Shown here: positions 50,237 to 61,989 of the stretch, one piece after another
Position numbering within the stretch: position 1 is the stretch's first letter
Layout: each line of letters begins with the position of its first letter
Assembly (NCBI GenBank): GCA_032173965.1
Contig: JAVUNC010000004.1
Span: 28,157,501-28,221,500 of the forward strand
Origin: Sitta carolinensis
Taxonomy: Eukaryota; Chordata; Aves; Passeriformes; Sittidae
Reading direction: 5' to 3'
Length of the DNA: 64,000 nucleotides
Made by a program: the position numbers and the translations under genes
The notes under the pieces: model-generated
What the model saw: only the letters and a program-made list of their open reading frames with translations
Databases searched by the model: none
What the model was told of the DNA's origin: nothing

Positions 50237-53200
50237 ACAGGGAGTAAACAATATTTACATAGTAAAAACAATTTGACAACTAATTTATAAATATTTCAAA
50301 TGAGAGGGAAAGCTCATAGCATTTTTTAAAGCAAAATCTTCAGAACTGAGTTCTTATATTTTTTACCTAGTTTCTATGAAGACCATTTTATGCCATTCTT
50401 TCATATAAATATTATTTCATGAGAGCTTTATTTGGAAGCGAACTTTGGTATAAAACTGTAATGCAGACATACATTTAGTAATTGCTAGTACAAAACTTTT
50501 AAGGACAAATACATGTTTTACATGTGTGTACAAGCAGACCTCCCACAAATTTTGATTAAAAATCCAGTGCTGTGGTACCAAATCTGACTGAAAGATCTAA
50601 AGTGAAGACCCAAGAGGGCAACATTGCTGTTCTAGCAATTGTTTTGGCTGACTGCAGGCAAGATAACCCTGAAGTAGAGGAGTTAGGTCTTGGTTATTCA
50701 AGTTACTGTTAATTCAACACCTGTAAGAAGAAAGATGTTCTACGAATTTTTCAGAAGTAATTTAAATTCCCAGCTGTAGAGTTACAGAGATTTGCAGTTT
50801 GCACAATAAGAATTATTGTACAACAACTATAATTTTAAATAACATAAACATTCCAAGAGGTCACACTTGGTGCTAATCCAAAACACACTTGAGATATTAT
50901 ACAGAAGCTGTCTAACTAGCCTGGCATACAAGGTTGTAATTCCAAATCAGTAACTACATCTATATACTATTAAAATCAGCCTGACTCAAGAGTTCACTTT
51001 GAAACAATAGTGACATTAACACATCAAAAATGGGCACTCAAAGGTAGCTTTGACAGTAACACCATAGCTGATCATAATTAAAAAGACAAAATACTAGGGT
51101 TGCCTTTCTGCTGCCTCTGAGCTAAGAGGTCTGTTTGATGCCATCTCAGACAATAACCAGCAGGTCTCTGGTCTAAGTTTCACTGGCCTCCTTAGGCTAG
51201 TGTGTACTCTAGTGTTTCTATTTCCAGCACTGCTCCACTAAATCAGAATTATTCAGGCAGCTATAAAGTGAGTCTAACATGTACATTGCTAATGATTAAT
51301 TATTAATCCCGTGGTTTGTGGTAGAGCCTAGGGACAACTGAGATTCAAGCCCCATTATGTAATGCACTGTGCAGTTATTCAAGAAGGCTGTGGATGGATA
51401 TTCCCTTTTAAAACCAGCTATGCTTTTACCACATTCAGACTAGTTCCACTTTTTATCCGTGTACGCATCCTTACAAGTTCAACACACTTGGCAATTGAAC
51501 TTCTAAGTTTGTTTTGTGTGGCTTCATCTACTTGTTTCCTGATGCCCTGTAGGAAGGGGGAGAGGTGGTGTTGCAAGATGCAACTTCAACCTACCTGAGA
51601 ATTGTTAAAGTGCAAAATTCTGATCCATTTGAAATCGAGTGTTTTACTGTAGTTCTAAGCAGCCAGCTTCTCCTCTGCTACTAAACTTTTTTGATCAATA
51701 AAACGTTGTAAACTGAAGTCTGCAAACTCCTTTGCAATGCATGTCAGCAGCTGGTGTCATTGTGGGCAGGAGGGATGCTTCCACAAAGGATACCATGCTC
51801 AGTACATTTTTGGCAGAGTCAGGTGGCCATCATGAGTCACTAAGGCACCTGCTGTAAATCAGTCTGCTATACTGGCATTCTCAATTGTGTATGAAATCCA
51901 GATTTAACTTTCTTATGTTGCTGGGTTTTGGCAGGTACTCTATCAACAGGTGTGATTATCTATGATAGGGAGCATGCAGTGATGATGGGTAAAAGCTTGC
52001 ACAAGTCCTTGAAAGAACTATTTTGGTGAGAGGTGAGAGATTTTTTTAAGAGGGTGAGAGATTTTATGGTTAGCAGTAGTTTCTGGTAAGAATCAGACTT
52101 TTCCCTTCTGCTCTTATCCTTCCCACTCAACGAAAATCTGAAAAATAAAATGAAAACTGCTGGAAGACTCTGACGTTATTTTCATGAAAAATGTTGGGAA
52201 CAGTTTCAAAACAGAACAAGTGAAAAAAAAGCCATATTCCAACTGGCAGGAGTAAAAAAGGTGGATGAGAAGGACGGGTGACTGGACTCCATAAGGAAAT
52301 ATTAAATGAAGAGGAGAGAGGAGAATAAAAAATGAATAATGTGTGAAATGTCAGAGGGAAGCTCAGAACCATAGAATATTGAGAAAGGACAGAGAAAGTT
52401 AAGGGAGGAATGGAGAGGTGAGACAGATAATGGTGAAGGGTTTCTTTTTCTAATGATAGTGTAATGAATTCAACAGAAACTCAGAAGATACAGCAAAATT
52501 AGGTATTCAGAAGTAGAAGATAATCAGCAGTACACTTCACACAAAGCTATTCAAAGTTCAGAAAACATAACAATAAAAACTTTAGGGAAATTAAACAGTG
52601 TTTGAATACCATCTATATGTAAAACAATAATGGATTTAGAAAATGGTTATATGTTTTGATGATCTGTCATAATTACTAACTTTAACATAACACACAAGAG
52701 AAACTCTTCAATTCTTATTCACTACTTTGGAAATGCTTCCTTTCTAAACAGATTCACTGGCATCTAAGCAGGCACCTTTCATTGCTTGACACCTATATCC
52801 CCAGGGAAGGGTTTGATGAACTTGTAAACAAGCACTGTGCTTTGAAGTTGAGATGAGTATGAGGGTAGACAGCAGACATCACATATGTGCACTGGCTGTA
52901 GGACTTCATAATAGGACTCCTGTCCAAAAATGTGAGACTATTTGTAAGGTTATGGCACTCGTACTTTTGCTTTCAACTGCATCAGCTCTGGAAAAAAGAC
53001 CCAAACAAAGTCAACCAGAAATTTATACAATGAAAGGGGGTCAGGGTCTGAACTCCTCTGAGAATGTGTTGGTTCATGTCTTTTATGTGAATCAGTAGGT
53101 AATCAAATGGGGAGAGGCTAAAGCTAGTCCACGTGCTTCGGCAAGTTCAGTTCCTGTGTTATTTGCATATTGCAGGTTTTTATGATGGTCGTGCCAAGGT

Positions 53201-55231
53201 TTTGGTTTCTGAAACAGTACTGAAGTGTAATGAGATTAGACTCCTTTGTAATGGATCCAATGTTCTCCATGATCAGCATAGCTTCCCATGGTTTCTTTTT
53301 GTTGCTTTAGGTTATGGTTGAAATAAGTAAGACAAAAAACAGATGATAATTTTGGAAAGATAACTGAAGTTTAATGAAGTTCAAAAGTTTCAAGTAAAAC
53401 TGAAATTATATGCAGACTTGTTTTGTGTTTTCTTTTGAATAGCTTATCATTCAGGAATAGGTGAATACCTGAAGAAAGTATTTGGGTAATGCCGATATAA
53501 TAATTATGGCAGATATAATATGCAGAGAAATTTCTGACATTAGAAAACTACTCTTGTGTTAGCCTTCCCTATCTGTTGTTCTTTCCTTAGTTGCCAAGGA
53601 CCATGGTCTATGTCCTCGCTCTATATTATGAGATTCTGGGACTATGAAGAAGAAAGGATCTCTCTCCCCTCTCTCATTAACTGAATTTCCATCTGCTACC
53701 AAATACTAAAAGTTATATTCCAAAATTGTGAACATCTGCTTTCATGGTTAAAAGACCAAACTGAATAAATCTTCATATACTTGTAGAGACTCCTTTAAAA
53801 ATATTGTTATTTTGGAAGTTGTCCAAGGCCCTGCTATGAGGTAACCAACTCTGTCAGTCTTTTTGAATCATTTAATGTTGAGATCTGAAATATTTATGTA
53901 AATATATGGATTATTTTCAGAATGGTAAATAAAAAGGAAACATCTTAAAAACCACAGGTTTTAGGATTTTATGAATAGCTTTCTTTGTTTACATGCTTTC
54001 ATAAAAACTTTACTCTTTAAAAACTCTCAAGTGAAATAAGGCTATGCTGTATATGTTGTCAATAGCTTTTTCCATTTTGACTTCCTACAGCTTGAGAGGA
54101 ATTCAAGTCACAGAGTTTTGGTGTTCCCAGCACCACTGCAGTATCTGGTTGCAGTTTAATTTGGTTTATTAAAGTGCTACAGCTTTTCTCCACACTTGAA
54201 TCTTTTCAAAACTCCTCTGGAAATCTGAGCACCATCGTATACTACTGGAGTAAGCTCCTCTAGATTAACTGGGACAAAATCCAGTCACTTTTCTCAGAAT
54301 TACATGGGGCAGAAATCAGTGAGGCAACTGAAAGATGTCCAAAGCCAATTCCCCAAATGATTCTTTCATCAAATTGCACAAGAAGCAGTTTCAACTAAAA
54401 CACTTGAAAGCATTTTTTTTTTCTCTATGGACAACTTGGAAATTTGTTGCTGTCCATTATGACTTTGAATGAAGTCAGACTTTAAAATCTCCAGAGCAGT
54501 ACTCTAAGATGAAAAGGTTTCATCTTACCAGAAACATTTCCTGGATCACTGAGCCATTGCCCTGTCTTCTTAGGCTGTACGTCTGTTAATCCTATGTGAA
54601 ATAGAATTTCCATCCTTGACACAGCTCTGCCCAGCAGCAGATCTGGGTTCTGTCTCATATCTAATAAAATGTGGTCAGAAATTGTAAAGAGTGGTTAAGA
54701 TTGCAGGTCCCTGCTTGATGCCAAAAAGGCTATAAACTAGGAGGAAAACATAAAAAAGAATAAGACAAAAGGTGAATAGGCTAGTACTGTAGTGAGCTAT
54801 CACCTTTATGCTGTTAGTTTGGATGAGAGATTGGTGTTCTTCTGCTTCTGCTGCTGAGAGTATTCTGAATGGTAACGGGTTTGGTCCCTGAGGGACAGAG
54901 TAGAGCAGCTGAGACAACATTAAATCCATCAGATGAAGGTACAGTAAATGCCACAGGCAGTGTTCAATTTTGTGTGTTAGCAGCAAGGGATAGACATTTA
55001 AGAAGTGGAGAAATGGCAACCTTGTGGGATTGGATGTGATGGGAAAACATTGCATTTGTCCTGAATTGGCCCCTTATGCAGTTAACTATGCTTTCTGTTG
55101 TTTCTTCTTTGTGATGGAAATAGATAATGAGTGGAAGAAAATTAATTGACAGTGTAAGTGTGTTCCCTACAAAACATAATTAGAAAGGTACCATATGACA
55201 CTTGAAAGAAGTGTATGAAATACATCCACAG
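50237..55231. other. AT-rich unique sequence, no gene seen
   Basis: No recognised repeat family or exon. A short tandem duplication (GGTGAGAGATTTT twice) lies at 52031-52066. The longest unexplained open frame outside tandem repeats and LTRs, 126 codons on the minus strand at 54675-55055, has a hydrophobic stretch but no recognisable family. Confidence 0.5.
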
Positions 55232-55280
55232 AAAAGAGAGAAGGTCATGGTTATTTCTAAGCACCTAGAGAACATCCCAG
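55232..55280 (+). other. Exon-like segment, 49 nt (weak candidate)
   Basis: Ends at a strong donor (CCCAG/GTAAGC). One frame reads KREKVMVISKHLENIP and stops in phase 1. The upstream CATCCACAG acceptor has a poor pyrimidine tract, and the frame remains open about 11 codons further upstream. Not recognised. Confidence 0.13.
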
Positions 55281-57474
55281 GTAAGCTAGAAGGAGGGTTG
55301 CAGAATAAGGCTACAGGATTGCTTATCAGTCTTTCACAGTATACTATCAAAACAATCCAGGTTTGACAGAAAAAAAAAAAACCTTACGGGATAGTATTAA
55401 TATCTCTTAATTGCAGTATAGCAGAGGACACTTACTTTTTAGTTTTGCTTTGTTTTCATCAGTCCTCTGTTAGCTGTAGGAACTTGAAAACACCTCAAAT
55501 CGCACAGTGGTTAGCATAAGGATCAAATCAGAGCTATTTCAATTGCACATTGCCTAAATAAGAGATTAAGCTTTCTTATTCCTTCCATTAAATATGTCTA
55601 CATGCAGTACATACTATGAAATCTGTGTTCTGTGATCTCTGCATATGGCTGTGCTGTGTGCAGAAGTGTCCAGATAATTCTTCCTGAACACCCCCAGTAT
55701 CAGAATCAGTAGAGTAGCATTCATAAACCACCCTAACTACTTAGTCTTCCAGAGACAGAATTTCTTTAATTAAATCTGGACCCTCCCTACTGTATGTGTG
55801 TGCAGCTGTGCTGTCGTGTGCTCACTGAGCTGGGCTGCTGTTAGATTGAGGATTTGTGTGGTGCACACTGCTACTGAGTGTAGAAATTCCTGCACTGCAC
55901 ACCATTATCAACTGATTGTTACTGAGAATCTTGAAAAAAATTCTGGCCAAATGTAAACAATGGGAGATATTGCCATTGACAATATTAATGACCATCATAT
56001 ATAATGAAAACTTTTTTCTTATCTGGAGCAATTGCTAAAAAATCCAGTCTTCTAGGAAATATAATTTAACAATAATTTTTCTGAATAATATTGTTAAAAA
56101 CATGGGTTTTTTTCCCTGGTTGCTGAAATCTGTTTTTCTTTATTGAGTAAATTATCCAAACTATGGGAACCTGGAAGCGGATTCCACTTCTGTGTCCCTG
56201 TTTGTCCTCTGTCTACAACCCATCCCCTCCAGGGAGGGTGGCAGACACCCAGGCCAGAAGGAAGTACAGAGGCTTTCCAGACAGGAACTGTCAGAGACTG
56301 GAGTGTTCCTTGGGTATCCTGCCATGCCTACCTTATCCTCAGTCATGTCAACAGCATTATGGACTGGTGCCATACCTGAAAGGACAATATCTAAACCCAC
56401 TGATTTCTTTTGGTGAGAAGAAGTAGCTTGGCTACTGCCCTAGCAGAGGAAGATAGAACATAAATAAAAATAAAACACACATTCCTTGGTACCGGAAGGA
56501 CACTAGGATATTGACATACAGAATGGCAGTCCTGTAGAGGCTGTCATCACTGTAGTGAGTTAATAAAGGTATAGATGTACCAAAATATTAACATTTGCTC
56601 CTAATGAACAAGGTTTTTCATAACTTTTCATTAAACTCTTTGTTTTATATTGGTTGGCTGCATGACACATCTTTTTTGGAAATTAACTATTGTTTTGATT
56701 ACAAAGTATTTATTAGAAATAACTTGCTAAAATCAACAAGAAAATAATGAAGCATAGCCAGTAAAATTTTGTATCAGGCTTTCTTCCTACAAACTTAAAT
56801 TCAAATTTCATTTTAGCTCACAATTAAATAAATCTGGATACTCTTTTTCCGAAACTCAATTTTTACATATCAGAAAACTGACAATGGAAGTGGTAAAATT
56901 GGACATATTTGACAAAGTCTTCGATACCAATGGAACTGGGTAATTGCTGGACACAATTTTAAAAAACCCACAAACACTTCAATGGCTTATTTTGTTTTTA
57001 TCAGATTTTATCTTGCCTTGCACATAGTCAAGTGTCCCACTGTGAAACAGAAGAACACTGATATATAGGGATCGGCTGGAACAGGGAAAATATTCTGGTC
57101 TAAAATATATTCTCAGCAGTAGATTCATTAGGGATTTGTAGGGATGGTATTAAAATATTTTTTAAAAGGTGATGAGAGGGGTCAGAGAGGTTTATTTAGT
57201 GTGAAACCTCTGAGTTGTATTTACTTTTTCTAACTTCATTGGTTGGTATAATAGGACATATTGCCTCTATCTGCAGGACTTGCTTTACTTTTATTCTAAA
57301 ATCAGGAGGGATACAATGGTACATGAACTTTGAACTTTCAGACGTCTCATCCATTCATTCCTCCAAACATAGAGCCTAGTTTTCTTCTTTCACACAAAAT
57401 CTAGTGATTATATACTTCATATATCTATTAATTATATCCCCAAACTATTTTCAGGTAATACTGCACACAGGAAT
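55281..57474. other. Mostly AT-rich sequence, no gene seen
   Basis: An A run of 12 lies at about 55369-55381. The segment 56160-56440 is richer in G+C and open in several frames on both strands (78-87 codons). Being open in competing frames, with no recognisable family, argues against coding. Confidence 0.5.
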
Positions 57475-57840
57475 AAGCACAAATGCGTTCGGTACGTGTT
57501 ACACAGGCAGCAACTGCTATGTTGCAGATTGCTTCCATGTTGCACCTTTTGCCATTTCCTCGATTTTGCCGGTTTGGGTTGTTGTCTTTCCAGCTGTATT
57601 TCGGTTTAGCCTTTAGGTGGCAGCATTTGAGAACAGTTGTGGTTGTGGGCTGGCCACCATCTACAATGCCGTTCGTGGGCAAGAATTAAAAATAGATAGG
57701 ACCAGGCATGTAGGTGTTCGGCTCAATATGCAATTCGCAGCAAAGACGCAGCAAAGCTTATACAGAACCATTCAAAATGTTAAAAAATATACTCGTACAT
57801 GACCATTTCGTTCTTAACACTTCTGCTCTTACGTATTTTT
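57475..57840. other. CpG-dense segment of moderate GC content
   Basis: At least a dozen CpG dinucleotides occur in about 360 bases (GCGTTCGGTACG, CCTCGATTTTGCCGG, TTTCGG, GCCGTTCG, GTTCGGC, ATTCGC, GACGC, CTCGTACATG, TTTCGTTC). The flanking kilobases have very few. Overall GC is ordinary, so this is CpG retention rather than base composition. It may be an unmethylated regulatory element, an exon or promoter, or a recent insertion. No repeat family was recognised and no target duplication was found. Confidence 0.6.
57609..57624 (+). promoter_or_regulatory. CTCF-like motif
   Basis: GCCTTTAGGTGGCAGC matches the core AGGTGGCAG of the vertebrate CTCF consensus, with mismatches in the flanking positions. 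It lies in the centre of the CpG-dense segment. Sequence match only. Confidence 0.3.
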
Positions 57841-57981
57841 TTACACAGAACTGTATTTCTACCAATGCATGTACACACATAGCTTTTGAAAATGCTTTGA
57901 ATCAAAACAGGGGTTTTTTTCTGATTTACTAAATGTAAAATCCTTTACCCTATTCCTTCCTTCCTTCCGACACTTCCTTCC

Positions 57982-58005
57982 TTTTTTTTTTTTTTTTTTT
58001 TTTTT
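57982..58005. repeat. TTCC-rich stretch and T run
   Basis: A 24-base T run preceded by several TTCC units (57955-57981). Confidence 0.9.
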
Positions 58006-58799
58006 AAAAAGCAATTATTATCTAAGGAAGAAATGATAAATAAAGGGTCTTGAATTTAGCCTGCATTTTGGTAATCTTTCAGTCTCTTTAAGGATGCCTA
58101 AATAATACTTTCCTGAATATGGTGTGATCAACAGGGTATTTTTAAAACACACACAAAACTTTTCTCTATTTTAATTCACTGAAAACTAATTGAACAGTGT
58201 ATATCTCATGTCAGGGTGTGTATTCCTTATATCTACAAGATTTGTGTATAATTTCTCATTGATATGCTTTGTATGTCATGGCAATAGGTAATCAAAAAAG
58301 ATACCTCCTTGGCTTTATGGAGATGGGGATGTTCATGTGCAGTGACAGGTATGGTGGGGATGGGCAAAGTGAACACCACTACAGCTACATTTCATTTGAT
58401 AGATATAATCTCTAAAAATATAAGAGAGAAATTTTGTGTCACTACACTAGTAGAAGGCAAGTTCTATTTCAGTATTTATGCTTCTTCCTAACACCTACCC
58501 AAATCTGACTTGTTCTAAGTGTAAATCCATTAAATTGCTTCTTGGTCACAACATAGCCATGCAGTATTCAAATGAATTTGCAAATAATTCTTCAAATGCT
58601 GAAGTCAGAAACCTGACTAAATAATTTTAATTTTGGCTACATAGGCTTTAACAAATTAATAAGCTATTTGCCTCTATGCTAGAATTTGCTGACTATACTA
58701 CACATACAAAAAAAAACCTAACAAGATTTTGAGCATCTGCTTCACAATGTGTAGAACATCACTGGCCAAAGATGAGAGACAGGTCAGTCTGTTAGCATC
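58006..58799. other. AT-rich unique sequence, no gene seen
   Basis: No recognised repeat or exon. Confidence 0.6.
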
Positions 58800-58875
58800 A
58801 AAAAAAACCCAAAAAACAAAAAACAAACAAACAAAAAAAACCCCAAACAAAACAAAACCAAAAAAAAAAAAAAAA
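58800..58875. repeat. A/C-only low-complexity tract
   Basis: A runs separated by C groups, the complementary strand of the G/T tracts at 23658 and 34446, ending in a 15-base A run. Confidence 0.9.
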
Positions 58876-59363
58876 GTCAACCTGGTAATTTTGAGATAGT
58901 ATTGTTTCAGTCTGTTCTGTTAATGGACTTTGACGCAAAAGGCTTAAATCAGACTTGGTTTCATCATAACCTAACTAACCTTTCATAATAACCTTTGCCT
59001 AACTAATATTTTCTGTCTTGGTGGCTTTATTATGCAGGGTCATGTTGAAAGGATCAGAAAAGAAATTTTGTGACCATTAAAAAATAATGATTAATACACT
59101 CAAAGTTTTATTCCTTTTTTCTTTCTCCTAACTCCTATTCCCCATTATACATGGGAACCTGCTACTGAAACAAAGGAAATGTTTAAGATAAGCATTCAGC
59201 TTTTGTATTCTTTTCAGAACCGTATCAAAATGCTGCAGCAGTTTGATCACAAAAAAACAGGAGGTTGAATGGAAGAAAAATAAATCAGACATAGGCAGGT
59301 TTCCCATTAGTTATTGGATGTCTGCCTGTTACTGCTTTGCAAATCATAGAAATTTAAGTCTGT

Positions 59364-59387
59364 CATTTAGATGTCCACATCTAAATG
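59364..59387. repeat. Hairpin, perfect 11-bp stem, 2-base loop
   Basis: CATTTAGATGT (59364-59374) is the exact reverse complement of ACATCTAAATG (59377-59387). The near-absent spacer makes it almost a 24-bp palindrome. Confidence 0.9.
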
Positions 59388-59588
59388 TACTAGTATAAAA
59401 CAAATAAAAAACCCCAAACAGATGCCTTGTTGGAATGAATAAGGACTGCATGCAAGATAGGGAGACAGATTCCAGACTTGTCTTTGTGGGAATGCCATAA
59501 AAAATTCAGCATCAGCTGAAGGTGTGACCCTTAAATAAAGTACTTATTCTACTTAGTGGACAAGTCTCATTCAAAGTTAGAATGGCTT

Positions 59589-59632
59589 TAATTCTTTTTA
59601 GCTTAATTTACCAAGTAAGCTAAAATGAATTA
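59589..59632. repeat. Hairpin, 17-bp stem with one mismatch, 10-base loop
   Basis: TAATTCTTTTTAGCTTA (59589-59605) pairs with TAAGCTAAAATGAATTA (59616-59632) at 16 of 17 positions. This is much longer than expected by chance for one site, even in AT-rich DNA. Confidence 0.9.
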
Positions 59633-60243
59633 GGGCTATTTTAATCCTGAATGAATAATTTAGTCCAGCATTTTAAGTGAAATGCTTTGGTAGTTATTCA
59701 TGAGCTAACCCAAGCCTAGCATGTAGACTGTTTAATGGGCAATGGATTTAGACAGCAAGAGACAGAGTGTACTTGTCCCTTTCATTTGTATTAGCAACCA
59801 CACAAAGCAGTCTAAATGAAGTTGAAAAGTTATCTCTTCTGAATTATATTTTCCCCACCAGTGGTTAATATATGATATCGCAGATATGTACTTAATTAAC
59901 CAAGTCTAACATACATTGAGAAACCTGCTATCCACAAATGAAGGATTTTTACAGGTTTAAGACCCAACATTTTATGCCATTAAATATAGTACTTCACTTT
60001 CTCTCTAATTTCATACTCAGTATCTGCATATATCTTTACTACAAGTAATTACACATAATTATGTATTTAAAAAGCTGGGATGGTAAGTCAGATGGAGTTA
60101 TGTGAAGGAATAGTGAGACAAGGAAGATCAGAGCTGCATATATATTGGAATGACAGCACAGAACCTTTTTACCCATTTGGTCACACTGAGGTGCACACGA
60201 AAGTATATTAATGTGCATATTAGTTGTTTTCTCTTTAATTTAG

Positions 60244-60296
60244 ATGACAGCTGTTCAGAGAATGAGGTTGACATTGATGACTTCATTGTCATGTAG
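60244..60296 (+). other. Candidate terminal coding exon (partial CDS to stop codon)
   Basis: A strong acceptor (TTGTTTTCTCTTTAATTTAG, ending 60243) is followed by AT, which would complete a codon split after its first base. The frame then reads DSCSENEVDIDDFIVM and stops at TAG (60294-60296). The short acidic tail ending in hydrophobic residues looks like a plausible protein C-terminus, but I do not recognise the family. The phase fits the upstream exon-like segments at 39028, 48007 (one frame) and 55232, all of which end with one leftover base. The minus strand has a competing 117-codon open frame (60128-60481), also unrecognised. Evidence is limited to splice signal plus peptide appearance. 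Confidence 0.25.
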
Positions 60297-61243
60297 AATA
60301 TGCAGTGTCTTAACTTCTCTGGCAATTTTGAAGACAGTAACATTGGGTAAAGATGGAAAACTCCTATGAAGTAGTAAATGTTGCTAAAGAATGTAGTTGC
60401 AGTATTTGCATTTCTCTTGATTACTTGCATATTTGAAACACTGTCAGTCAGGTCTGGCATCACTGGAAATAATGTAGCCATTCTGACAAGTACGATACAG
60501 GGCCACGCATAATGGGTTATGACATTACATTTATTACTATATCTTAGTTTTTATTATTTTTATAGAAAGTATCCTAGGATCTACTTGGGCAAAGCACAGA
60601 ATTATTCAAAAGGCTTAAGGAATTTGTTCTGAAAATTTATATGTTTATAGCAAACATCTGCTAGGTCTGAAGTAATAGTTATGTAAATAAAGCCATGAGT
60701 CAGCTCTGGAAGTCTTAAATATGTTTCTGCCATGATTTCAGTGGAAGATACAGTAGTGTGAAAGATATTTGCAGTACATGAAGGAAAAATCACTCACATT
60801 TTTTCAAGGCAAGTGAATGTTCTGTGCTCATCACCTACACAGCTGCCGTTCTGTAGTATTTGTTCATTTGACTATCAGCTCTGGCTCACATTGTGGCAAG
60901 TATATTTTGAATAGTCTTAAATAATTAATGTACTTAATGATCCATAATATCATGTTCTTAAAATCAAAGTCCTGATCTCATATACCTTTGGAAAAAGGAG
61001 TTTAATTTATTCTGAATGTCACCTTAGGCGTATTTCTCTGTAATACTACATTAACATAGACTATGATCATGGAGGTAACATATTTTGAAAAAGAAAAAAA
61101 ATAGATAAAATTTCTCATAGATTTACTCTATTTTTACAAAACAGGAACAAAATACAAGTACCTTGAAGTAATAAGAACTGCTTATGTGCTTCCCAAATAT
61201 AAATATACTGGTGGTTTTGTGTGAAAGAGACTTGAGTGAGCAT
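60297..61243. other. AT-rich unique sequence, no gene seen
   Basis: No recognised repeat or exon. If the exon at 60244 is real, the first part would be its 3' untranslated region. No polyadenylation signal was assigned. Confidence 0.5.
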
Positions 61244-61298
61244 ATGCACATAGAGGCTCATGGAGGCTCATTTTCTCCCCATGACCCTCTATGTGCAT
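61244..61298. repeat. Long hairpin, 20-bp stem with one mismatch, 15-base loop
   Basis: ATGCACATAGAGGCTCATGG (61244-61263) pairs with CCATGACCCTCTATGTGCAT (61279-61298) at 19 of 20 positions; the loop is 61264-61278. Stem length and mixed base composition make chance pairing very unlikely. It would fold as RNA on either strand. It is slightly short for a typical pre-miRNA. The other likely origin is a replication template-switch event. It is directly followed by a second hairpin. Confidence 0.92.
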
Positions 61299-61325
61299 TT
61301 TTTGAGTTTTGAGAAAACTCAAAAA
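61299..61325. repeat. Hairpin, perfect 12-bp stem, 3-base loop, abutting the previous one
   Basis: TTTTTGAGTTTT (61299-61310), loop GAG, AAAACTCAAAAA (61314-61325), exact reverse complements. It begins at the very next base after the 20-bp-stem hairpin. Confidence 0.92.
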
Positions 61326-61904
61326 TATATGTCGACTTTGTAAATTGACAGTATTGCTCCCATTACAGTGTTCCATTTTCTTTTAGTCATCTCGGTATTA
61401 CCATCTTGACCAAGGCAAGAGAAAAGAGAAGAAAAGAGTTACAGAGCTTTCAGTATTTCATTCCAACCACTTCATTTATTCACTTAACTTGCCTATATGG
61501 GGCAAGATCATTGCAGATTTGATATAAAATGATTTGCATTTCTTTTAGCGTTTCAAAATCATCCTCATTATAGCTCCTTATCTGCTTTTTAAGAATTTCC
61601 TGTTCTCCACTTTTGTCATCTCACTTTTTTTGCTCTGTACCAATTGAGCAGGAAATATTCCAGAAATTCAATTGTTCCCATCTGAGATGTGCTTCTTTTT
61701 ATAGGTTTCTCATGACTATGTGTATATGCTTCAGTATGTGTATAATTTAGTTACTGGGCAACTGAAAGGAAAGTTACAGCTCTAACTTTTCTCTGCTGAC
61801 TGGTTTTTTATTTCTGGCTGTTTCTGATCTACATTACTGTGTCACAATCACTCTGTAGCATATGAAGGATTTATCTTGATTGAATAATCAGGACTGTTAA
61901 ACAG
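61326..61904. other. AT-rich unique sequence, no gene seen
   Basis: No recognised repeat or exon. Confidence 0.6.
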
Positions 61905-61989
61905 ATAAAATAAAATAAAATAAAATAAAATAAAATAAAATAAAATAAAATAAAATAAAATAAAATAAAATAAAATAAAATAAAATAAA
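61905..61989. repeat. (TAAAA)n microsatellite, about 17 units
   Basis: Pure pentanucleotide array of about 85 bases. The FILFY-repeat open frame on the minus strand is an artefact. Confidence 0.97.

Larger units (their letters stand above)
58876..60243. other. AT-rich unique sequence with two long hairpins, no gene seen
   Basis: No recognised repeat family. Holds the hairpins at 59364-59387 and 59589-59632. It ends with a strong pyrimidine tract before the exon-like segment at 60244. Confidence 0.55.

Noticed and set aside
54675..55055. 126-codon minus-strand open frame
   Set aside because: Longest frame outside repeats, with a hydrophobic stretch, but no recognisable family, no splice or promoter context, and a length still possible by chance in 64 kb.
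56160..56430. Several overlapping open frames of 74-87 codons on both strands
   Set aside because: Locally higher GC lowers stop frequency in all frames. No single frame stands out and no family is recognised.
57428..57689. Overlapping 84- and 68-codon frames in the CpG-dense segment, considered as a possible viral or retrotransposon remnant
   Set aside because: Neither translation resembles a known family, and words such as GCAACATGG that recall avian retroviral LTRs are too few to support a match.
60128..60481. 117-codon minus-strand open frame
   Set aside because: No recognisable family. It overlaps the better-supported plus-strand exon-like segment.
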